Below, piece after piece: positions 21,789 through 31,153 of a stretch of DNA of 64,000 nucleotides. This stretch comes from Agroathelia rolfsii. Its lineage: Eukaryota; Basidiomycota; Agaricomycetes; Amylocorticiales; Amylocorticiaceae. The notes below the pieces were generated by a model. It was not told the origin of the DNA. It worked only from the letters and a program-made list of their open reading frames with translations, and ran no database searches. Location of the stretch: contig JABRWF010000002.1 in the NCBI GenBank assembly GCA_018343915.1, positions 1,116,001 through 1,180,000 on the forward strand. Reading direction: 5' to 3'. Position 1 is the first letter of the stretch, and every line of letters begins with the position of its first letter. The translations under genes were made by a program, and so were the position numbers.

Positions 21789-23288
21789 AGTGTCTTTCCA
21801 ATCCAACACTGCCTCTTTCAACCTTGTTATTGCCCAGGCAATCAATTCTGCCAATCAGGTTGCCATCGCAGAAACCCTTGATCAGCAGATCATCGAGGAT
21901 CAAGAGATTGACCATCAGTGGCTTCTTGATCTCAACAGTAAGCACAGATAAGGAAATACTCAATTAGGAAACTGATATACCTTCCTAATCAGGCTACCCA
22001 TCGCCCTCCAGCCCCTCTATTAAATCAGAAGACATAGAGGAGGTCCCAAGCTTTGTAACCACAGGCAACTACAAGCAGGAGGAAAATCTTGAAGATATTA
22101 ACAAGGAGATTACCCAGTTTACCACTGAAGAAGAATTCCAGTGGACCGACTATCAAGCTTTCACTAACAGCTTCAAAGATATAAGAAGAGAATCCCCCTC
22201 CACATATATTTCTATTTTAACAGATCTCGAGATCCAAAACAAGTGGAAGTGCATAGAAAGTGTCAGGGACTACATCACAAGAGAAATCACAGAGCAACAA
22301 GACGTCTGGTGCAGACACTTCAACATCCCATTGACAGGACCCTGTTGGACAATCAAGGATATTTTTGAGGAAGCTTCAAGATACAACCCAGAGGAGGAAT
22401 ACATCTATCCAGACCCCCTCACTCTCACTTCCTCAGACTTAGAACTATCTACACCATCATCGGTCTCCGAATCAGTAAGCAAACTAAAATTTATTTTAGA
22501 AGCTTATTGACACAGAAAATATATACAGCTCTCCCCAATCTCTTCATCTTCATCTTCATTAGAGGAAGGAGAAATCAGAAGCCCTAAGGACAAATCAGTT
22601 AAAGACGTCCAGGTGAATCTTATCAAATTTATTAAATCCTCCTCTTTCAAATCCTTATACCAGGAACTTAAACAGTTACCTGAGTTCAACATTGACGATA
22701 CAGAAACTTGGGGATCCAGTCAGTCTAGACCATACACACCTTGGTCAGTAGGCAATAGAGAGCTCAACGACTGGGCAAAAGAAGAAATTACTCCCAAGGC
22801 TATAGACTCATCGTCATCCACACAAGGTATTTAATTACCATACATCACAATCAACTAGATAAGCTAACCAAGCTTCAGTTGAACAAGAATCCCTCCTTCA
22901 ATTTGCACTCAAGACTGTAAACGTCCTTGAAGCAACAGTCAAGCACCAGTCAGCCCAACTTTCCTGGTACAAAAGCTCCCTAGAAGATCTTACCAAGGAA
23001 TTACGAGGACTCTCATATTCCTTAGGTTGGAACCAGGAGATCCAGAAAGGAGTAGCTGCAAAGGCAGAAGAAGAAAGGAAGGAGATTCGTCGATTGATTA
23101 ATCATCAGGCAGGTAGACTCTTTGAGATTGATTACCACCAGAGGGATTTCAACAAGAAGTACACTGGTGAGCTAAAAGAATTCAAGGATCGATTTGAGGC
23201 CCAGACTAGGAAAATCCTAGAAAACCAAACTGGAACGTCTCACAGAGGTGGTAGAAGGCTTACAAGTAACAGGTTCACCCCTTATTAG
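21789..23288 (+). CDS. Upstream ORF block of Copia B, probable spliced exons E1-E4
   Basis: Four open stretches without any initiating ATG at their heads, separated by 45-60-nt gaps that look like introns. E1 about 21,789-21,948, then GTAAGC...CTAATCAG. E2 about 21,986-22,473, then GTAAGC...GACACAG. E3 about 22,520-22,826, then GTATTT...CTAACCAAG. E4 about 22,872-23,288. The products are charged, Gln/Glu/Ser-rich; E4 is strongly heptad-like (many Leu, Glu, Lys, Gln), suggesting a coiled coil. I recognise no family. The gaps start with GT, end with AG and two carry CTAAY branch-like signals. A start codon could come from a spliced leader exon. It could instead be a decayed ORF, but near-identical LTRs argue against long decay. 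Confidence 0.5.
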
Positions 23289-23478
23289 AAGCTTAATACT
23301 CCTAGTACTACAAGTTCTACTAGTACTAGAAAAATCTTTACGCTTTAGTCTTTACCTCTTCTTCTATATTTTTGTCTTGAGCCTTGAGTTTTTATACAAC
23401 CTTATATCTGCCATTTCAAGTTTCATTGCATCAATCATTTCACTTATTTTTGAATTTTGTGCAACTGTACTTTTGTGA
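23221..23478 (+). CDS. Hydrophobic, membrane-like ORF segment in Copia B
   Basis: The frame is open from 23,221 to TGA at 23,476-23,478, in +1 relation to E4 and overlapping its end by 68 nt, again without ATG. From about 23,281 it encodes some 60 residues dominated by Leu, Ile, Phe, Ser and Val (for example LILLVLQVLLVLE, then SLYLFFYIFVL), enough for two membrane segments or one long one. A coiled coil followed by a membrane anchor recalls the architecture of fusion-type envelope proteins, but no cleavage site or other hallmark is visible, so that is only an analogy. Confidence 0.4.
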   Translation, partial: KTKLERLTEVVEGLQVTGSPLIRSLILLVLQVLLVLEKSLRFSLYLFFYIFVLSLEFLYNLISAISSFIASIISLIFEFCATVLL

Positions 23479-23586
23479 AAGTAGCCAAGTCTTAGCTACC
23501 ACAAAAAATCAAACATTGTATTTGTGATTCTTTGATTTTCAATAAGCCCAACATAAGTCTACTAAGGATTTTTATTTTCATACTAA

Positions 23587-24360
23587 GAATTCTTCAGGTA
23601 TACTATAAACTTAAAAACAGGCAAAATATTGGCATCAGAGAAAACACAATATCACCACAACTCTACAGGTGAAGAATCACCTCAAACTCAAATTCCACTT
23701 GAGTTTGAAGAAACCACTCCTCCTAAGAAATTAAGTAAAACTTCACTTAAATACTTAGCAAAGAGGAATAGGAAGAAATTTCGAAGAGAAGGGCAGATCA
23801 CCCTTAAATCTCGTTGGGAAACATACCACAAAGATTTCCCTACACCATCCAGCAACCCAGAATTATATCTGGAAATAAAGAAATTCCTATTTGATAGTAC
23901 CAAATATAATTGGGAAAAAGTCAGTCAGGATTTCCAGAACAAATTCTTCACCCTCTGTGCAGAAAGAATAATTCTTGCAAGAGTATTCGGAAGATTTGAC
24001 AAAGTCGAACCCTTCACATTTCCAGACGAAGAAGTAAGAGGAAACTCTCAAAACCATACAAGGTATCTTATCAAAATCACCCCAACGCCTCATAATTGGA
24101 GCATACCATACTTCACACCGGAGGAAATTGAAGACAAAGTTAGTCTTACAGATATAGAGAGATTAGACGATATAATCTACCTCTATAATTCAGGACATTG
24201 GGATAGCATACATCCAGGTCCAAACCTTAAAGACTTTAAGGAATTCCTAGAAAATCATCACAAGGAATACCTTGAAACAAGCCTCAACAGGATTATAGAA
24301 AATTATAGCATATATCTATATCCTATCGAAGACAGCTTTATATCCTGGGTATTTGTATAA
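23587..24360 (+). CDS. Upstream ORF block of Copia B, E5 (about 257 codons, no ATG)
   Basis: Open from 23,587 to a TAA at 24,358-24,360, 6 bp before the gag ATG. There is no in-frame ATG anywhere in it, so translation needs splicing to an upstream exon or a non-AUG start. The N-terminal third is very basic (KYLAKRNRKKFRREGQ), followed by a mixed alpha/beta-looking, Trp/Tyr/Phe-rich part. I do not recognise the family. Same frame class as the hydrophobic segment. AG acceptors precede it (CTACTAAG and ATACTAAG, the latter just upstream of 23,590). Confidence 0.5.
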   Translation, partial: EFFRYTINLKTGKILASEKTQYHHNSTGEESPQTQIPLEFEETTPPKKLSKTSLKYLAKRNRKKFRREGQITLKSRWETYHKDFPTPSSNPELYLEIKKFLFDSTKYNWEKVSQDFQNKFFTLCAERIILARVFGRFDKVEPFTFPDEEVRGNSQNHTRYLIKITPTPHNWSIPYFTPEEIEDKVSLTDIERLDDIIYLYNSGHWDSIHPGPNLKDFKEFLENHHKEYLETSLNRIIENYSIYLYPIEDSFISWVFV

Positions 24361-24366
24361 GTCAAA

Positions 24367-26781
24367 ATGACTGAAATACTTATAAAAGATATACCTTCAG
24401 GATTTCCTATTTTCAACGGTTCAAATTGGGCTAAATTCTCAGTTAAATTTTATTTCCTAGCCAAGTCATTGCGCATTTGGACAATGTTCTCCAAAGGATT
24501 ACCCAAGGATGATCCTACTCCCTTACAAAAACCAGATCTCAAGCCAGCAGAAATTCTACCACAAGAATTAGCTTCAGCTGCAGGGATTTCTTGGGGAGAA
24601 GACAAAAAAATCATTCTAGCTAATGCATGGGATCAAGCAGATAATCGTGCAAAGGGTTTACTTGGAGGATGTGTAAATGAAACTTGGGCAAATATTTTAA
24701 TGGCTGAAGAAACAGCTGCTAAAATGTGGAATAAAATTTACACAGCGGCAAAAGCTCAAAGACTTATAGAAGGTCAAAGATATCATACTGAGTTCTACTC
24801 CTACAGACTCAGGACTGATAAATCAATGGCTACACAAATCTCAGAAATGCAAGAAATACAGACAAGAGCCAATGCTACAGGATTATCTATTGGTGAAAAA
24901 GATTTCATCTCACGCATAGGAGAAATACTTCCAGATTCATATCGCATAATTTGGGGTAGTATCCTAAGAGCAGTGGGAGGTTACGAGAAGGCCACAATAG
25001 ACTTAATCAGGGGAGAATTGCAGCAGGAACAAACCATACGTGAATCTCTCCACACTAATAATAAATCTCAAAGCAGGTCCAATATGTCTAAAGGCCAAAG
25101 AAAATTCAAAAAGAAATTTAAAGGTCAAGACAAAACAAACAGTCAGGAGTCAGATAACAAAAACTATTGCAAAAAGTGCAAAAAGTATGTTAAACATACT
25201 ACTGACAAACACATAGACAATTGGAAACCTCTTAATCGAAAAAATACAGGAAAGAAAAACTATGGTGGAAAATCCAAAACAAATCAAAGAACAGAAGAAG
25301 TTGAAGGCTCTTCCGATGAAGGAATAAATACTTCACTCTCTCTGTATCAAACAGAAAAAACACAGGATGATGAATTCTTTTACCTAGTTGATTCAGGTAC
25401 TAGTCATCACTCCACATTTGATTTAAAGGATTTTCACCAGTACAAACCATTCTCTCCCGAAAAACAAAAATACACAATCATCTCAGATGGCACCAGACTC
25501 CCAATTAAAGGGATAGGTACTGTCAAAATCAAACACATTGATTCCAGTGGGAGAATACATGTACTCGACATTACAAATGTCAGGTATATTCCAGATACTA
25601 GAGAAAGATTACTATCCCCTCAACAAATTTCACAAAAAACAAATGGGATATGGATCATTGGAAAATCTGGAAAAACCATGGAATTGATGATTAACAAGAA
25701 AAAGATTCTAAGTGCATATATCAATCAAAACAATAATTTTGAGCTTAGAGGATCAATTACACAAAGTCAACATGCAAAATCTTTGCATAGCTCAGAAGAA
25801 ACACCCTATGAATTAATTCATCAAAGATTTGCACACTCAGGTAGTGATGTTATCCATAAAATCTTAGGAAACACCATAGGTGGACCTAAAAATATAGGAA
25901 AAACATCTTATGAAACCTGTGAAGGTTGTGCACTAGGGAAATCTATCAGAGCACCACATTTTCCATCTCCAGAGCGTACTAAAAACCCAAATGATTTGGT
26001 ACACTCAGACTTATACTCACTTCCAGTAAATGCCATTCGGAGTAACATAAAATATGTTGTGACATTCCTAGATGATGCCACTTCATATTGCACAATGTAC
26101 TTCATATCATCAAAAGATGAAACCCTTGAAGCATTTAAAAAATATGTTACATGGTCAGAAAGGCAATCTGGAAATAAGTTAAAAACTATCAGATCAGATA
26201 GAGGTGGGGAATATATATCAAAAGATTTCAATAAATTTCTTAATGACTTTGGTATTTCTAGAGAAACTTCTATTCCGCATACACACCAACAAAATGGCAG
26301 AGCAGAAAGAGTTCAACGAACCATCCATGAAAAAGCTGAAGCCATTAGGAAAACTGCTGGAATGAAAGAAGGTTTTTGGAAAATATCCATGGAAGCGGCA
26401 TTATACATCTATAACCGTACACCTACTAGAATTCAATCCTGGAAAACTCCATATGAATCCTGGTATAGAAAACAACCAGATATATCAAGGATATGGGTAT
26501 TTGGATGCCAAGCATGGATGACTATTCCAAAGGAAGGTAGAAAAAATAAACTTTCAGACAAAGCCAGAAAAACAATTTTCATAGGATACCCAGAAGGTTC
26601 CAAAGGTTGGAGACTTTATGATCCAATTACTGGAAAGATATGGGATTCATACGATGTTAAGTTCGATGAACACATATTTCCTATGAAAGAAAAGAAAAAG
26701 GCTCAATATATGCTACCTCAAAACAATGAGGCAGATGTATCAGGATCTGAAACTACCTCAGAAAAAATACTTTATCCTTGA
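24367..26781 (+). CDS. Copia B gag-PR-integrase (ends at an in-frame TGA)
   Basis: 804 codons from an ATG. Residues about 1-230 are copia-type gag (LTR-gag/UBN2-like, FNGSNWAKFSVKF...). A CX2CX5HX4H knuckle variant lies near 267-282, with His in place of the last Cys. Protease DSGTSHH near 342-348. Integrase zinc domain H...H (about 484-490) and CX2C (517-520). Core Asp near 546, SDRGGEY near 609, GRAERV Glu near 646. It stops at TGA 26,779-26,781, but coding continues in the same frame into RT. Product: virus-like-particle protein plus processing and integration enzymes. Confidence 0.9.
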   Translation: MTEILIKDIPSGFPIFNGSNWAKFSVKFYFLAKSLRIWTMFSKGLPKDDPTPLQKPDLKPAEILPQELASAAGISWGEDKKIILANAWDQADNRAKGLLGGCVNETWANILMAEETAAKMWNKIYTAAKAQRLIEGQRYHTEFYSYRLRTDKSMATQISEMQEIQTRANATGLSIGEKDFISRIGEILPDSYRIIWGSILRAVGGYEKATIDLIRGELQQEQTIRESLHTNNKSQSRSNMSKGQRKFKKKFKGQDKTNSQESDNKNYCKKCKKYVKHTTDKHIDNWKPLNRKNTGKKNYGGKSKTNQRTEEVEGSSDEGINTSLSLYQTEKTQDDEFFYLVDSGTSHHSTFDLKDFHQYKPFSPEKQKYTIISDGTRLPIKGIGTVKIKHIDSSGRIHVLDITNVRYIPDTRERLLSPQQISQKTNGIWIIGKSGKTMELMINKKKILSAYINQNNNFELRGSITQSQHAKSLHSSEETPYELIHQRFAHSGSDVIHKILGNTIGGPKNIGKTSYETCEGCALGKSIRAPHFPSPERTKNPNDLVHSDLYSLPVNAIRSNIKYVVTFLDDATSYCTMYFISSKDETLEAFKKYVTWSERQSGNKLKTIRSDRGGEYISKDFNKFLNDFGISRETSIPHTHQQNGRAERVQRTIHEKAEAIRKTAGMKEGFWKISMEAALYIYNRTPTRIQSWKTPYESWYRKQPDISRIWVFGCQAWMTIPKEGRKNKLSDKARKTIFIGYPEGSKGWRLYDPITGKIWDSYDVKFDEHIFPMKEKKKAQYMLPQNNEADVSGSETTSEKILYP

Positions 26782-28713
26782 AAACAAGATGAATACATAG
26801 ACATAGGGAATATAACAAACCCTATCTCTACAACAGATGATGAAGAAGATATTTCATATCTTGAAGAGTTAAGAGATACTGAAATACGTGATGAAGAACT
26901 AGAGCCAGATAGTATTTCTGGAGCACTTGGAAGAACAGGCAGATTTGGACCACTTGGAGATTTTTCTGAAGAATATTTCCCAGGTGAATCCTCAACACCA
27001 GAAGCAAACATAGATCCTGGAGAAACAAGTCGACCTAGAAGAGAAAAGAGACCTAATCCCAGATATAAAGACTATGTTACTTCAAGCCAAATCGAACCAG
27101 TTCAACCAACTATAAATCATCTGCTAACATTGGCTGCAGACGTCGAAAATATTCCCAGAACATATAAACAAGCAATGAATTCACCTGACCATGAAAAATG
27201 GGAAGAAGCTATGAAAAAAGAAATGGATTCATTAAAATCTAGGGATGTTTACGATCTGGTTAATAGACCCAAAAACAAGACAATCCTCAAAGGAAAATGG
27301 GTTCTAAATATTAAATCAGATGGACGTTACAAAGCTAGATATATTGCTAGAGGAGATTTACAAACAAATGATACATTTGATGACACTTGGTCACCAGTCG
27401 CAAGATATGAGGCATTCAGAGTTTTACTTGCAATAGCCACATATAGTGATTGGGAAATTGACCAAATGGATGTTACCACTGCATACCTTTATGGAAAACT
27501 TGACCATGAAATTTACATGGAACAACCCACAGGTTTTTCAGTCAAAGGAAAAGAAGATCAAGTCTGCAAGCTTAAAAAATCCCTCTATGGATTAAAACAA
27601 GCAGGTAGACAGTGGAATTTTGAAATACATTCAACACTTGAAAAAATGAATTTCAAAAGAACACACTCAGATGCAGGTATCTACATAAACCATCAACAAG
27701 TGGGAGACCCAAATGATAAAATCATTCTCATTTTATATGTTGATGATTTATTAATCATGGGAAAAGTGAAAAAGCGAATTCAAGACTTCAAGAAAAAACT
27801 CATGGAAAAATATGAAATGAAAGATCTTGGAGAAGCTAAATCATTCCTAGGCGTTAATATCAATAGAAACAGGAAAAAGAAATTACTGTCTATTGATCAA
27901 AAAGATTACTGTGAAGGTATCCTAAAGAAATTCCAAAAAGAAAAATCAAAAGGATATTCTACACCGATGTCAGCAAGCATCCAACTCAAATCTAACCCTA
28001 ACCAAGTGACAGAGGCCAATAAAACCCACTACAAAAGTATGATTGGTTCACTCACATTCTTAACCATCATAACTAGGCCAGACATCACTTTTGCTGTAAA
28101 CAAATGTGCAAAGTACAGTGAAAATCCTGGAAAAGAGCATTTCACTGCAGTAAATCATATATTCCAATACCTATCCAAAACCCCGGATAAAGCCATTGTC
28201 TACCAAGGACAACACCCAAAAGAATTAACCGCATATTCAGATGCAGATTGGGCAATGGACTTAGATGACCGGAAATCTACAACTGGATACATTACCATGA
28301 TGTGCAAAGGTGCAACTTCCTGGTCAACCAGAAGACAACACACCACTGCATTATCTAGTGTAGAAGCTGAATATATGGCTCTCACAGAAGCAGCAAAACA
28401 AGTTAAATGGTTACGAAAACTACTAAATGACATAGGTGAAGATATATCTAACCCAACAACTATTTTCACAGATAATCAAGGAGCTATTAGCCTAGCCAAT
28501 AACCCCAAACATGGTGGAAGAGGTACTAAACACATCGAAGTTAGATATCACTTTATCAGAGAAACAGTCTCCGATGGTACTGCTAGGACTGAGTATATTA
28601 ATACTAACCAACAGCTAGCAGATGTTTTAACCAAGCCTTTGGCAGAAACAAAGCACAGCTATTTTTCAAATTTAGCTGGACTAACAAATGATCTTAGATG
28701 GTTAAAGCAATAA
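26782..28713 (+). CDS. Copia B RT-RNase H (in frame after the TGA)
   Basis: Continues without further stops; the first ATG-like methionines are inside the RT (near 27,178). An acidic linker, the KRPNPRYKDYV segment and the RT block WEEAMKKEMDSLKS lead to the GKWVLNIK and YKARYIARGD motifs. The catalytic YVDDLLIMG lies near 27,739. RNase H: SDADWAMD, SSVEAEYMAL, TDNQGAI, then ADVLTKPL near the C terminus. It lacks an independent start, so either TGA is read through at some rate or this copy has suffered one nonsense mutation. Confidence 0.88.
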   Translation, partial: KQDEYIDIGNITNPISTTDDEEDISYLEELRDTEIRDEELEPDSISGALGRTGRFGPLGDFSEEYFPGESSTPEANIDPGETSRPRREKRPNPRYKDYVTSSQIEPVQPTINHLLTLAADVENIPRTYKQAMNSPDHEKWEEAMKKEMDSLKSRDVYDLVNRPKNKTILKGKWVLNIKSDGRYKARYIARGDLQTNDTFDDTWSPVARYEAFRVLLAIATYSDWEIDQMDVTTAYLYGKLDHEIYMEQPTGFSVKGKEDQVCKLKKSLYGLKQAGRQWNFEIHSTLEKMNFKRTHSDAGIYINHQQVGDPNDKIILILYVDDLLIMGKVKKRIQDFKKKLMEKYEMKDLGEAKSFLGVNINRNRKKKLLSIDQKDYCEGILKKFQKEKSKGYSTPMSASIQLKSNPNQVTEANKTHYKSMIGSLTFLTIITRPDITFAVNKCAKYSENPGKEHFTAVNHIFQYLSKTPDKAIVYQGQHPKELTAYSDADWAMDLDDRKSTTGYITMMCKGATSWSTRRQHTTALSSVEAEYMALTEAAKQVKWLRKLLNDIGEDISNPTTIFTDNQGAISLANNPKHGGRGTKHIEVRYHFIRETVSDGTARTEYINTNQQLADVLTKPLAETKHSYFSNLAGLTNDLRWLKQ

Positions 28714-28732
28714 AGCATTCATTGAGTGGGAG

Positions 28733-29765
28733 TGTTGAAAGATTGAATATTTACAAGCTTCATATCTTTCCAATAATTCCAATGAATACTTCAAATAATC
28801 ATCTAACATCATGTCATACATGATTATTTATTTCATGATTTTACAACCGTTCATTGTTGAGATATTAACAATTCTTTACATGCATATATTCATTGAAAAT
28901 AATATGCATATATTCTTTTATTTCAATATTTTCAATATTTCATTATATCTAATCTTATCAGAGATAAGATTATCATATCTAAGGTCACTTGACTTTATCA
29001 TTTATGAATATCTTTTTCATAAATATTAAATAATTCCATTTAAATATTCATTTCTCAATAATTATTGTGAATATTACTAATTGATTTTTCACGCCCTAGA
29101 TCCTTGCTTATAAATCACCAAAATATTTACTAAGCAAGTTCATAATATTAGTAATATTTATAAAATATTACTAATACAGATCTAATAATAGGATATTGAG
29201 ATCAATAGACATTTTACTTACTAATACTATACAAATTACTTACTAAGCACACAGATTGCTTACCAAGCATATTATTCAGCAAATAGGAATATTACTAAGC
29301 TGATTTATAAGCTGATTTGTAAGCAACCCTTCTTACTAAGCGGATTAGATAAGCACAGGATTGGCTTACTAATCTTGTAGAAATTAGAATATTTTGTATT
29401 ATATAAGCACCAGCAAATTCGGCTGGAAATGACAAGTTATTTCACTCGAAAATAGTGAGTTAAATAGTCTACAAGACTAGCTCCTAGAGTACTAACTTCA
29501 CCCTAGACTTACAAAGTCTACAAGACAAGACAACAAGCCTTTCCTAAAGGGAAAACAAGTAGGTAGTCTCAAAGGGACACCGGCTACAGTCTTATCTTAG
29601 GTGTAACAAAGTTACTAATCGCTTTCACAAATAGGTTTTATTGCCTTTAAACCTATAACCCAACAGACCATTAACTTTTCAAACAAGTAAGTTAGTTGTC
29701 TTTTAAATAGGTAACTAGTAGATTACAAGTAGTCTACATTACACCATTACCACTAACTTTCAACA
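28733..29765 (+). repeat. 3' LTR of Copia B
   Basis: 1,033 bp, one visible difference from the 5' LTR. It follows the purine-rich ATTGAGTGGGAG. After it Copia A protease coding sequence resumes in reverse orientation. Confidence 0.95.
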
Positions 29766-30956
29766 CCAAATAGGTACGGTGCCTTCGGCTGTTGCTTTGA
29801 ATGTACGACCATCAGCAGATGTAATTGGAACTGGGGGTATTTCGGTGTATGTGATGAAGTTTTTGCGGCATGGTTCGAAGTGCCGAGAGGCTCCAGAGTC
29901 AAGGATACGTGTGTTTTTATTTGCATCCCTGTTGTTCTTGACTGACGTAAAGTCCGTTGCTACTGCAAAGGCATAGATATCTTCAGTCTCTGGGTTTTCC
30001 GATGCTGAGCTAGGGGCAATTGCTATATTAGCAGAGTCCCCATCCTTCCCCTTGTCCTTTCCCTGGCTATATCTACCCCTCATCCATGGTGCTTAGCCCT
30101 CTTTATCACCACCCTTTGCCCAGCAGACCTTCTTTAAATGACCTGGTTTGCCACAGTTCTGGCATATTGATGGGTCCCCCCCTTTCGAGGTACCTGCCTT
30201 TTGTGCGGGTATACTTGCACGCAAAGCTGATGTGGTGCCAGAGGATTGGCTGTTCTTTTGTAGGATTTGGTCGTCCTGAATCATTGTCTCGATTGAATTC
30301 AGGAGGGTTTTGGGGGCTGAGAGGTTGTCGCCATTTGACCGGTGGTTTGAGAGGTATGTTCGTATTTGCTCTCGGTATCGTTGGGGCATTGCAAGGATGA
30401 TTGCACCTGAATATCCCTCATCGTCGAGTAGCTTGCCACCTGCACTAACATAGCGTTTGCATAGGCGGTCAAGTTCGTTGAGCGTCTCGTATGGGTCACC
30501 ATCATCAGGACATCTCACTTGGAAGACATCCATTAGGTAATCCAGTCGTACTAATGCATCGCGTTTAGTGAACTTCTTCTCTAGGAAGGCCCATACTTCA
30601 GCTGCCGTCTCAAGGTTTAACACTCTCATCATAAGGGGTTCTGGCAGTGTTTCAAAGATTGCGGTGCGTGCTTCATGGTCCTTCTGTTCCCAAGTTTCAA
30701 GTCTCTCTTCCCAATCCTCTAACTCACTCTCGCTAGGGGTTGTTGTTTTCCCTTTGCTGTCGGTTCCTCCGGTAGGTTTTTCCGGTTTAACCGCATGGCC
30801 AGTCATGTGCCGCTTAAGCTTCTTCGAGATGAGGTATGAAGTCATTCGGGTGGAGTATAGGATCCAATTGTGGCCATCTTGATCTAACTTGGGTAGCTTT
30901 ATGCTGGAAGAGCCAGTTTCGACGCGTACAAGGGTGGAAGCGGCTGAGGTGCTCAT
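29766..30956 (-). pseudogene. Copia A gag and N-terminal protease
   Basis: Gag (30,956 to 30,093, 287 codons) has the copia-type gag fold region (WILYSTRMTSYLI..., the LEDWEERLETWEQKD region, then MDVFQVRCP) and a CX2CX4HX4C knuckle (CQNCGKPGHLKKVC). An in-frame TAA (30,093-30,095) separates it from the protease part, which continues in the same frame to 29,766 with DSGASRHF. Copia elements normally read gag-pol as one frame, so the TAA is probably a mutated Gln codon. The ATG (30,954-30,956) lies inside the tRNA primer site. Confidence 0.85.
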
Positions 30957-30960
30957 AACC
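30948..30960 (-). other. Primer binding site of Copia A overlapping the gag ATG
   Basis: On the minus strand GGTTATGAGCACC follows the LTR end ...AATTACA directly. GGTTATGAGC is complementary to the anticodon arm of initiator tRNA-Met, the half-tRNA primer known from Drosophila copia and relatives. The ATG complementary to the CAU anticodon is used as the gag start. Confidence 0.7.
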
Positions 30961-31153
30961 TGTAATTTGTATGAAAGCTAATACAATATTAACTTCAGTT
31001 GGTATAAAGCAACTCTTATTATTATGTACCTAATACAATATTACTAGGGAGAGTTAGAATGATAAATAGGAGAATTCAGTATGGTACTTACACTTCAGTT
31101 GGTATAAAGCAACTGAAGTGCAAGTAGTGTGACGTGTATCGATATATGTAACA
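30961..31153 (-). repeat. 5' LTR of Copia A (outer boundary uncertain)
   Basis: The inner end (TTACA on the minus strand) is fixed by the primer site. The best outer end is TGTTACATATATC at 31,153, giving 193 bp; a longer LTR cannot be excluded because the partner LTR is missing. It contains a perfect 11-bp hairpin (31,091-31,120) and a partial internal duplication (TTGCTTTATACCAACTGAAGT twice). Confidence 0.55.

Larger units (their letters stand above)
20686..29765 (+). mobile_element. Young Ty1/copia element 'Copia B' with extra 5' coding block
   Basis: 9,080 bp with 1,033-bp LTRs (20,686-21,718 and 28,733-29,765) that differ at one site I can see (AGTTATC/AGTTGTC near the 3' end). Target duplication CCGAA/CCAAA. 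Primer site GGTTATGAGCCC follows the 5' LTR and a purine tract (ATTGAGTGGGAG) precedes the 3' LTR. Gag-pol occupies only 24,367-28,713; about 2.6 kb between primer site and gag hold further open frames, unusual for copia elements, which usually start gag near the primer site. Confidence 0.93.
18699..31153 (-). mobile_element. Ty1/copia element 'Copia A', split and truncated
   Basis: A reverse-strand copia. Read from the right: short LTR (about 30,961-31,153), gag, protease, [insertion of Copia B 20,686-29,765], rest of protease, integrase, start of RT, then cut at 18,699 by element B. The rest of RT, RNase H and the other LTR are missing from the window. The insertion point is flanked by CCGAA/CCAAA, a 5-bp duplication with one transition. 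Confidence 0.88.

Noticed and set aside
20764..29029. Two identical 72-codon ORFs (20,764-20,982 and 28,811-29,029)
   Set aside because: Both lie in the two LTRs of Copia B; their identity reflects LTR identity, not a conserved gene.
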